A stretch of DNA of 64,000 bases. It comes from Clostridiaceae bacterium. GTDB taxonomy: Bacteria > Bacillota > Clostridia > Clostridiales > Clostridiaceae. This document shows, one piece after another, positions 1 to 7,817 of the stretch. The stretch's first letter is position 1, and each line of letters starts with the position of its first letter. The notes below the pieces were generated by a model. That model was given only the letters and a program-made list of their open reading frames with translations. It had not been told where the DNA came from and did no database searches. The stretch lies in contig JACMJL010000156.1 in assembly GCA_014380625.1 (NCBI GenBank), forward strand, positions 1 to 64,000, in the 5' to 3' direction. The position numbers and the translations under genes were made by a program.

Positions 1-225
1 TAAAAAAAGCCCAACATCTCTAAAAAGAGACGAAAGACACTTCCGCGGTACCACTCTAATTAGGCATAAGCCTCACTTTTTAAGAGATAACGGTTCAACC
101 GTACTTGATTTTTGTCAAGTATGCTTCCAGGCGAGTTCATAGTCTTTAACCACTGTTTTGCACCCTGCAACAGCTCTCTAAAGGTTTAAAGATTTACTAA
201 TATTCCTGTTCACTGCATTTTAACT
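1..225 (-). promoter_or_regulatory. T-box leader (tRNA-sensing riboswitch); regulated gene lies off the left edge
   Basis: Minus strand carries the T-box core AGAGTGGTACCGCGGAAG (plus-strand CTTCCGCGGTACCACTCT near 40-57), followed by a hairpin (CGTCTC/GAGATG) and GGGCTTTTTT. Stem I-like AGAGAGCTGTTGCAGGGTGCAAAACAG is upstream. Specifier codon not assigned. Confidence 0.9.
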
Positions 226-262
226 AAAATTATATATTAAATAGAATATGATGTCAATAAAA

Positions 263-289
263 AATCCCCATGAAAATTCATGGGGATTA
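263..289 (-). terminator. Rho-independent terminator of the tRNA gene
   Basis: AATCCCCATGAAAATTCATGGGGATT inverted repeat followed on the minus strand by a T run. Confidence 0.75.
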
Positions 290-366
290 TGGCTGCCCAA
301 CCTGGACTCGAACCAAGACGATGCCTGCGTCAGAGGCAGGTGCCTTACCAATTTGGCTATTGGGCA
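290..366 (-). tRNA. tRNA-Gln (anticodon CTG), CCA encoded
   Basis: Minus strand TGCCCAATAGCCAAATTGGTAAGGCACCTGCCTCTGACGCAGGCATCGTCTTGGTTCGAGTCCAGGTTGGGCAGCCA: 7-bp acceptor stem, anticodon loop CTCTGAC, TTCGAGT loop, terminal GCCA. Confidence 0.9.
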
Positions 367-411
367 TCAGCGACAATAATTATTATAACAGAAATATAGA
401 AGGTGTCAAGA

Positions 412-483
412 TATATTTTTAATATAGCTTTAAGGTATATTTTTAATATAGCTTTAAGGTTTATTTTTAATATAGCTTTAAGG
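412..483. repeat. 24-bp tandem repeat, 3 copies, about one mismatch
   Basis: TATATTTTTAATATAGCTTTAAGG repeated at 412, 436 and 460; overlaps the 3' end of the CYTH gene. Confidence 0.85.
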
Positions 484-1036
484 GTATATTAGTATCCTTT
501 AATATTTCATTCATTGTTTTAGAGGTAGTATCTTCCATTTTATATCCTAACAAACCAACAACTTCAATTAATTCTTCTTCCTTAGTTGACTCGATTTCTA
601 TATATGGAAAGGGACAATAGTCAATATCATTTATATCAATTTCAACTAAGGTTTCTTTATATTTGTAACTTTCTCTATATTTCTTAATTGAATGAACTAA
701 TTGAAGACCTAAGGCAATAAAAATATTTTTGCTTTCTTCAGGGTTTAATACTTCTACCTCGTACTCATCCATAATTTTATATTTTTCTTGACTAACCATT
801 TTTTTCACAGTCATATAATAGTGGTCCTCATTATTTAGATGGTCCCTAACGGTTCTCACTCTAGCATAACCTTTATTAGCTAAAAGTTTTCTATCATTAA
901 AATCATAAATGTCATTGATTTGATCTTCTTGTTTAACTTTTTTAAAATTCAATTGTAATAGTTTAATTCGTAGTTTTTCCACATCAATATTTATAATCTT
1001 AGTTTCAATTTCTTTCAAGTATATCACTCCAATCAT
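467..1036 (-). CDS. CYTH domain protein (class IV adenylate cyclase-like / triphosphate-binding)
   Basis: N-terminal EIETKI, charged-residue pattern (RVRTVRD, YYMTVKK, YEVEV, VEIDI) typical of CYTH/CyaB proteins. Confidence 0.75.
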   Translation of the reverse strand: MIGVIYLKEIETKIINIDVEKLRIKLLQLNFKKVKQEDQINDIYDFNDRKLLANKGYARVRTVRDHLNNEDHYYMTVKKMVSQEKYKIMDEYEVEVLNPEESKNIFIALGLQLVHSIKKYRESYKYKETLVEIDINDIDYCPFPYIEIESTKEEELIEVVGLLGYKMEDTTSKTMNEILKDTNIPLKLY

Positions 1037-1134
1037 TGTGAATTATAACATATTTTCAATAGAAATATACAAACTCTTTAGATTAAAATAAAAGCATGTT
1101 ATAATAATTATATGAATTTTATGGAGGAGATTAA

Positions 1135-1638
1135 ATGGATAACTTTTATGAACAACTTGAAACCGTTGTGGATTTTACTAACTACAAAATGATAAAAATG
1201 GCTATGTACGTTTTTGGGGTGCTTGCATTTCTTTGCTTATTTACTGTGCAAATTATTCCATTGATTTTTTCTGTAATAATAGCTGTAGTAGCGTTTTTTA
1301 TGAAAAAAAAGGCATATGTTGAGTATGAATATGTATTAACTAATGGTGTAATAGATATTGATGCAATTTATGATCAGAAAAAGAGAAAGAGATTGATAAG
1401 TTTCGATGCTAAGGATATGGAATTATTAGCAGAAGCTAATAGTGTTTATGTAAAGGATTTTTCAAATAAACCAGATAAAGAGCTTAAATGCTTTCAAGCT
1501 AAAACAACTAAAATAGTATATATTGCTATGATAACTGGTGGAGTTACTAGACTTCAATTTATGTTTACTCCTGATAAGGGTTTTCTAGATTTATGCTATA
1601 AATATAATCCAAGAGCCGTTAAGAGAGCTATTAGATAA
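1135..1638 (+). CDS. Conserved membrane protein (DUF6106-like)
   Basis: Two TM segments near the N-terminus; conserved-looking clostridial protein with RBS GGAGG. Confidence 0.55.
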   Translation: MDNFYEQLETVVDFTNYKMIKMAMYVFGVLAFLCLFTVQIIPLIFSVIIAVVAFFMKKKAYVEYEYVLTNGVIDIDAIYDQKKRKRLISFDAKDMELLAEANSVYVKDFSNKPDKELKCFQAKTTKIVYIAMITGGVTRLQFMFTPDKGFLDLCYKYNPRAVKRAIR

Positions 1639-1647
1639 AGTTTATAT

Positions 1648-1680
1648 AGGACAGCCCTTAATTGTAAGGGCTGTCCTTAT
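1648..1680 (+). terminator. Terminator-like hairpin
   Basis: GGACAGCCCTTAATTGTAAGGGCTGTCCTT. Confidence 0.7.
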
Positions 1681-1806
1681 GCAAAATACAAATTATTGGA
1701 ACTAGTTATAACTAGGAAAAGACTAATTAATACAAACTTCATTGACAAAATTAAAATTTTAAATAGAATTATAGTAGAGGAAATAACAATTGGATGGTGA
1801 AGTTTT

Positions 1807-2844
1807 TTGGAGTATGTAAGAGAGATAAATATAAACGAGGCAGTTATACATATATTAGATAGTAATTCAGAAGAGGTTATTATTAATGAATATCCTTTAG
1901 AACTTAATGATGAAATATATGCTTTTTTAATGAAACATGTACAAAAGTGTTTAAATGATGAAGAACTTAGATATGCAGTATTTAATCAAGGCAGAGGTAT
2001 TTTAAAAGAGATTTCACAGGAGTATTTAAATGGTGAAAATAACTTAATTGAGGTTTCTAAGGAACTGGCTAGGCAGATGTTTCAGCTAATTAAGGCTAAT
2101 GGAAATATACCTTCTTGCGATTTAATAGTTATATCTCTTTCTACGGAATTTGGAGTAATGCTTGGAATATTAAAGATGGACTATGTAAAGAATTATACAC
2201 ATAATATTAATTTTGTTGAAAATAAAATTGGGATTAACATTATACCTCAATTCACAGGACTTCCTAATGGTGGTCAAAAGATCCAAAAGTGCGCTTTTAT
2301 AAAGCCATCAAGGGAAGAAAATGATTTTGATTTAATGGTAATTGACAAACAAAATAAGGGTAAGGAAAATGATGATTATGGTACAAATTATTTCATATCC
2401 AGTTTTTTAGGCTGTAGCATAATAAATAATGAGAGAGATATGACTAAGGGATTGTTAAAGGCAGCAGAAAAGTGGACTAGAGATAATTATAAAGAAGATG
2501 CTGATACAGCTGAAGTTATAAGAAGTGCAATAAAGAAAAGGCTAAAATCAGAAGAAAATATTGAAATACAGGGTTTCACCGAGGATATATTTAAAGATCA
2601 AGTTGAAGCGCAAAAGAATTTTATGGAATATATTTCAGGTCAAGGGGTGGAGAATAATATTAGTGTAGATAAGGAGTGGCTTGATAAGAGGTTAAAAAGG
2701 GTGAGATTAAAAATTGATAAGGATATTGATCTTTATATCAATGAAGAAACCTATGATGATATAAATAGGTTTGAAATTGTTAGAAATGGTGATGGAACTA
2801 TTAATATGATAATAAAACATGTAAGTAATTATATAGAGAAATAG
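1807..2844 (+). CDS. Nucleoid-associated protein (NdpA/YejK, 37-kDa family-like)
   Basis: TTG start; protein pattern matches the nucleoid-associated protein family (AVIHILD..., FLGCSI...TKGLLKAAEKW). Confidence 0.7.
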   Translation: MEYVREININEAVIHILDSNSEEVIINEYPLELNDEIYAFLMKHVQKCLNDEELRYAVFNQGRGILKEISQEYLNGENNLIEVSKELARQMFQLIKANGNIPSCDLIVISLSTEFGVMLGILKMDYVKNYTHNINFVENKIGINIIPQFTGLPNGGQKIQKCAFIKPSREENDFDLMVIDKQNKGKENDDYGTNYFISSFLGCSIINNERDMTKGLLKAAEKWTRDNYKEDADTAEVIRSAIKKRLKSEENIEIQGFTEDIFKDQVEAQKNFMEYISGQGVENNISVDKEWLDKRLKRVRLKIDKDIDLYINEETYDDINRFEIVRNGDGTINMIIKHVSNYIEK

Positions 2845-2889
2845 CAGAGGGACGGGGTTGTTGACATTGTCAACAACCCCGTCCCTCTG
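2845..2889. repeat. 21-bp perfect inverted repeat with 3-nt loop, between convergent genes
   Basis: CAGAGGGACGGGGTTGTTGAC-ATT-GTCAACAACCCCGTCCCTCTG; lies between stops at 2844 and 2890. Confidence 0.9.
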
Positions 2890-3711
2890 TTACCACTTTA
2901 AAATCTCAAGCAAAGCCCTGGCGACCCCATCCTCATCATTTGAAGAGGTTACAAATTTGGCAATGTTTTTAACGGCCTCAACAGAATTTCCCATTGCAAT
3001 TGGAAAACCAACATATTCAAGCAGGCTTAAATCATTATAATTATCACCAATTGCAATAATTTCTTTGGGATTTATCAAAAGCCCTTCAGCTAGGCTTTTT
3101 AAGGCTTTACCTTTTGCAACCCCAGTCTTCATTACATCTAATAAATTATGAGCTGATTTATAGGCTACAACTCCTTCAACTTTGTTAATCTCAAGCTCAA
3201 CCTTTTTTAGATGAACCATATCCTCATCGGTAACTAAAATTTTAAAGACTTTTTCCTTTGGGTCCATGTCAGTTAGAATATCTTTACCGATTTTATAAGG
3301 TATTTTATCTGGCTCTGAAAGAATTTTATTATAGTCTAAAATAAAGTTTATTCTTCCTTCGAAAGTTTCACTGTAAACAAAGCTTTCTCCATCTATACGG
3401 TAAGGTACTTTATAATATTTACATATATCAATAACCTTTTTATAGACCTCTTTGTCCATAACTTCTTCGTTAAAAATTTCTCCGGTTTGTAGATTTCTTA
3501 CAAGAGCACCATTACAACCTATAATGGGACTTGAATTTTCAATTTCTCTTAAATAAGACTTAATCATGTAATCTATTCTACCTGTAGCAACAACAAACAT
3601 GATTCCTTTAGTTTTTAATGCTTTAACAACCTTTAGATTTTCTACAGAAATTTCATTCTTTGAGTTCAAAAAAGTGCCATCCATATCTGATACAACCAAT
3701 TTATATTTCAT
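2890..3711 (-). CDS. Cof-like HAD superfamily phosphatase
   Basis: SDMDGTFLN motif I, GDNYNDLSLL motif IV. Confidence 0.9.
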   Translation of the reverse strand: MKYKLVVSDMDGTFLNSKNEISVENLKVVKALKTKGIMFVVATGRIDYMIKSYLREIENSSPIIGCNGALVRNLQTGEIFNEEVMDKEVYKKVIDICKYYKVPYRIDGESFVYSETFEGRINFILDYNKILSEPDKIPYKIGKDILTDMDPKEKVFKILVTDEDMVHLKKVELEINKVEGVVAYKSAHNLLDVMKTGVAKGKALKSLAEGLLINPKEIIAIGDNYNDLSLLEYVGFPIAMGNSVEAVKNIAKFVTSSNDEDGVARALLEILKW

Positions 3712-3940
3712 AAATGTTTCTCCAATGATTTATTCATATTTTAAAAGATTTACCCAACAATTTTATTATAAACTTATTTATTAATTTGGACTAGAAGGAA
3801 TTTATATTAAAATTGCTCAGAATCTAGATGCACAAAACTTCTATGGTTTAAAGGAAATTCATTTTATATGTAGAATAACGGTAGTAGATAATTCTTTAAT
3901 AAAATCAACTAAAAGGGATTATGAAAGGAAGGTTTATAAA

Positions 3941-4330
3941 ATGGAAGAAAACAAAATTACTTTTGGATCAATTGATGAATATATTTTAGGATTTCCTCCT
4001 GAGATTCAGGAAACACTTAATAAATTAAGAAAAGTTATAAAAGAGTCTGCACCTGACGCGGAGGAAAAGATAAGTTATCAAATGCCTACTTTTGCGTTTC
4101 ATGGTAATTTAGTGCATTTTGCTGCCTATAAAAATCATATAGGATTTTATCCAGCACCTAGTGGCATTGATGAATTTAAAAAGGAATTATCGGAATATAA
4201 AGGGGCAAAAGGTTCAGTACAATTTCCTATAGAAAAACCATTACCTTATGAATTAATAACAAAGATAGTTAATTTTAGAGTTGCTGAGAATATAGCAAGG
4301 GCAGAAGAAAAATCGAAAAAGAATATATAG
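3941..4330 (+). CDS. DUF1801 / YdhG-like protein (iron chaperone-like)
   Basis: IDEYILGFPPEIQETLNKLRKVIKESAPDAEEKISYQMPTF...GFYPAPSGI pattern. Confidence 0.75.
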   Translation: MEENKITFGSIDEYILGFPPEIQETLNKLRKVIKESAPDAEEKISYQMPTFAFHGNLVHFAAYKNHIGFYPAPSGIDEFKKELSEYKGAKGSVQFPIEKPLPYELITKIVNFRVAENIARAEEKSKKNI

Positions 4331-4407
4331 AAAATGTGGAACTATTTTTTGACTTAAGAACCTAGACAACAAGGAAAGTTATTAAAAAGGGAAGAGGTGA
4401 AAGAAAT

Positions 4408-4929
4408 TTGAAAAAGCGCTTAATTATTTTATCCTTAATTATTTTATGTTTAAATTTATCTGGTTGTAATAAATCTTTATCTGTTGAGAAACGTGGAGAT
4501 GAGTCTGTTATTAATGTTAAGTCAGAAGATAAAGAAATGAATCAAATAATAGAAAAGGCAAGACAAAGTGTAAATGACTTTTTGAAAGAGTTAAATAACC
4601 CAAGTACCTCAGGAACGGATTTTTCGGTGAAATATCCATTTGCTACTGATGCTGGTAGTGAAAGTTCTAAAGAACATATCTGGCTTGTGAATATTGAAAA
4701 AAATAATGATAAATATTATGGTGTTGTAGCCAATGAGCCATTTTATATAAAAAACATGAAAATAGATGATAAAGTTGAATTTAACATTGAGGAAATCTCT
4801 GATTGGAAGTATATTGAAAATGGTTTCTTAGTTGGTGGTAAATCAATCATTTATTTTTATAATCAAATGCCTGATGGAGAAAAGAAGGATTTTGAGAAGG
4901 CAGCAGGCTTTAAAATAAAAAACCATTAG
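4408..4929 (+). CDS. Lipoprotein with DUF2314-like domain
   Basis: Lipobox LSGC; EHIWLVNIEKNNDKYYGVVANEPFYI...EISDWKYIENGFLVGGKS. Confidence 0.65.
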   Translation: MKKRLIILSLIILCLNLSGCNKSLSVEKRGDESVINVKSEDKEMNQIIEKARQSVNDFLKELNNPSTSGTDFSVKYPFATDAGSESSKEHIWLVNIEKNNDKYYGVVANEPFYIKNMKIDDKVEFNIEEISDWKYIENGFLVGGKSIIYFYNQMPDGEKKDFEKAAGFKIKNH

Positions 4930-5046
4930 AAATATTGCTCACAAACAGATACAGCAAATTTTTTGTCAGTAAAAAATTATCTATTTAGTTCATACTTGAA
5001 ATGGAAATTATTTGTAGACGGGTACACCCAAATAAATCAACCCTTA

Positions 5047-5075
5047 AAATCAACCGAAAGGTTGATTTTATTTTT
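5047..5075 (+). terminator. Terminator upstream of the ABC exporter genes
   Basis: AAATCAACC-GAAA-GGTTGATTTT followed by ATTTTTAT. Confidence 0.75.
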
Positions 5076-5116
5076 ATCCTCGAAAGGTACAATTATTACT
5101 AAGGAGATGGTTTGAA

Positions 5117-6055
5117 ATGAGCGAAATAATTAATGTGAAAAATCTAGAGAAAAGTTATAAAGGTAACAAAGTTATCAAAGACATGTCTTTCGAGGTAAAC
5201 AAGGGTGAAATACTTTGCATCTTAGGACCAAATGGTGCAGGGAAAAGTACTACTATTAATATTCTTACAGGAGCTTTAGGTTATGAAGCAGGATGTATAT
5301 TCTACAAAAACAGAAAAATTGAAAAAGAGGATAGAGACTTTAAACAGATTCTTGGAATAGTTCCTCAGAATATTTCCCTATATGAGGATATTTCAGCTGA
5401 AAAAAACTTAAAGTTCTTTTCTTCCCTTTATGGGCTAAAAGGTAAGGAACTTAAGGAAAGAGCTGCGGAGGCACTAGAATTTGCAGGCTTAACAGAAAGA
5501 GCAAAAGATAAGGTGAATACATTTTCAGGAGGTATGAAGAGGAGACTTAATATTGCTTGTGCCATTGCACACCATCCAGAAGTTTTGATAATGGATGAAC
5601 CTACTGTTGGCATTGACCCTCAATCTAGAAATCATATTCTAAGTTCAGTAAAAAAGATGAGAGAAAAAGGCATGACAATTATATATACAACTCATTATAT
5701 GGAGGAAGTTGAAGAAATCTCAACAAGGATAATTATAATGGATAAAGGACAGATAATAGCAACTGGTACAAAGGAGAAATTAAAAGAAGAAGTAGTAAAC
5801 CATAAACGTTTTATTATTGAAGTTGATGCTTTAGATAGAGTGAACTTGGAGGAATTCTATAACGTTGAAGGGGTAAAGGATGTTAGCATTGAAGCTGGTA
5901 AGCTAGAAATTAACACTTTAACAGGGGTAGAGAACCTTGATAAACTTATTTCTATTTTGGTAAATAGTTCTACTAGGATTAATAATTTAACCTGCGAAAC
6001 TGCTAGTTTAGAAACTGTATTTCTAAATTTAACAGGAAAAAATTTGAGGGATTAA
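5117..6055 (+). CDS. ABC-2 type exporter ATP-binding protein
   Basis: Walker A GPNGAGKST, signature FSGGMKRRL, Walker B LIMDEPTVGIDP. Confidence 0.93.
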   Translation: MSEIINVKNLEKSYKGNKVIKDMSFEVNKGEILCILGPNGAGKSTTINILTGALGYEAGCIFYKNRKIEKEDRDFKQILGIVPQNISLYEDISAEKNLKFFSSLYGLKGKELKERAAEALEFAGLTERAKDKVNTFSGGMKRRLNIACAIAHHPEVLIMDEPTVGIDPQSRNHILSSVKKMREKGMTIIYTTHYMEEVEEISTRIIIMDKGQIIATGTKEKLKEEVVNHKRFIIEVDALDRVNLEEFYNVEGVKDVSIEAGKLEINTLTGVENLDKLISILVNSSTRINNLTCETASLETVFLNLTGKNLRD

Positions 6056-6067
6056 GGGGGATTTAAT

Positions 6068-6811
6068 ATGTATAGATTTTTTCAAGTTTTTAAGAGAGAT
6101 TTTTTTAATCTAGCTATTAATCCTATGTGGATTTTTTACATTACGGTCTTTCCTTTTATGCTTGTCTCAATTCTTGGCTTTTTAAACAGCGGTAACTATG
6201 GAAGCAACATTACAGCTTATGATTATTATGGCATTTCCATTATGATTTATATGGTTTTTAATACCTCAACCTTATCCGCAAACAGCTTTATGGAGGGACG
6301 TATTAAACAGGGAAATATGAGGATAATCTACTCACCTCTGCCTAAAGGACATATTTATATTTCAAAAATAGCTGCCACCGCTATTCTATCCTTTTTTTGC
6401 CACCTGCTGGTAATGTTATTACTTCATCTTATTTTAAAAGTGAATTTCGGTGGGGAAAATGTGATCTTTATTATTTTAATACTACTCTTATTTGAAATTT
6501 TTGTATCTATACTTGGAGTATTGTTTTGCTGCATTTTTAAGAGTGAAAACACTGCAAATCAGATTTTAAGTATTGTAATAAATATTTCAGCAATAATGGG
6601 AGGGTTGTTTTTTAGACTTGATGGATTTGGTGAAACAGTAGAAAAAATAAGTTATTTATCACCTGTAAAATGGATAGTTACTGATATTTTAAAAGTGATA
6701 TATGATAGAGATTTTTCCTACTACCTACCTACAGTGACTATATTGGTAGTACTTTCCTTATCAGCATTATTATTGTGTAAGAAATTCTATAATACGGAGG
6801 ATTATATATGA
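6068..6811 (+). CDS. ABC-2 type transporter permease
   Basis: Multiple TM segments; immediately downstream of the ATPase. Confidence 0.8.
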   Translation: MYRFFQVFKRDFFNLAINPMWIFYITVFPFMLVSILGFLNSGNYGSNITAYDYYGISIMIYMVFNTSTLSANSFMEGRIKQGNMRIIYSPLPKGHIYISKIAATAILSFFCHLLVMLLLHLILKVNFGGENVIFIILILLLFEIFVSILGVLFCCIFKSENTANQILSIVINISAIMGGLFFRLDGFGETVEKISYLSPVKWIVTDILKVIYDRDFSYYLPTVTILVVLSLSALLLCKKFYNTEDYI

Positions 6812-7782
6812 TAAATTTTATTAGAAATAACTGTTACAGAATTAAAAGTAAAGAAAATCATATCATTATATCCTTATTGATGACCATGATTTCCATCATT
6901 TTTGCCGTATGTTTAACCTCGAAAATTGAAGTTCAAGGCAGTATAGCAGTGGTAACTAATAGTAAAGCATCAGTTTTTCAATCACAATATATTAAATTTA
7001 CATTTATGGAGAAGAAACCTGCGAAATATCAATTGGTACTTGGAAAATATGATGCAATTATAATAGATGAAGGTAACGGTAAATATTATGTTGATACTAT
7101 TAAAAGTGAAGATTTTAGAGAAATGTTAGAGGAGGTAGTAAAAAACCCTAAGGGATTTGTGCCAGAAGTTAAAGATACTAGAGGTGTAGGAACAAATATT
7201 ATGGGTTATCTTTTAATGTTTATTTTGCTTCAAAGTGTTCTTTTTATGTTTACTTTGGCTGAAGATATAGAATTAAAACAAATTGAAAGAATTGCAGCTG
7301 CGCCAGTATCTTTTTTCAAGTATTTGCTGTCCAATTTCATAGTTATATTTTTACTTATTTTCACACCAGCATTTTTTATACTGGTAGTGATGAAAGGCCT
7401 AGGGTTTAATATAGGCTTTAGTTTATTGCAATATATAGTGTTACTAGGACTAATATGCTCCTTTGGTATAGCCTTTTCAATGTTTATTAATTCTCTGGTA
7501 AAGGTAGCGGATACAGCTAATATGATGGGATCTTCAATTGTTATTCTCACAACAATTCTTTCTGGAAGTTTTTATTCCTTTGAAAAGGGGAATGAAATTC
7601 TAGATAAGGCTATTTGGATAATACCTCAACAGGATTTTCTTCAGCTTGTGCAGGGACTGGAAAGTGGAAAATCAGTTTCTGCAATGCTTTTTCAGTTGTC
7701 ATATATAATAATAATATCCTTTGTATTATTAATTTTCTCAGTGGTAAAAATCAGAAAAGACTATTTGTTTCGAAGGAATTGA
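6808..7782 (+). CDS. ABC-2 type transporter permease
   Basis: 4-bp overlap with the preceding permease; multiple TM segments. Confidence 0.8.
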   Translation: MINFIRNNCYRIKSKENHIIISLLMTMISIIFAVCLTSKIEVQGSIAVVTNSKASVFQSQYIKFTFMEKKPAKYQLVLGKYDAIIIDEGNGKYYVDTIKSEDFREMLEEVVKNPKGFVPEVKDTRGVGTNIMGYLLMFILLQSVLFMFTLAEDIELKQIERIAAAPVSFFKYLLSNFIVIFLLIFTPAFFILVVMKGLGFNIGFSLLQYIVLLGLICSFGIAFSMFINSLVKVADTANMMGSSIVILTTILSGSFYSFEKGNEILDKAIWIIPQQDFLQLVQGLESGKSVSAMLFQLSYIIIISFVLLIFSVVKIRKDYLFRRN

Positions 7783-7817
7783 AGTAAAATATAGGTAATA
7801 GTAATTAAGTTGAAAAT

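Noticed and set aside
2858-3040. Plus-strand ORF 2858-3040
   Set aside because: Starts within the palindrome and is antisense to the HAD phosphatase gene.
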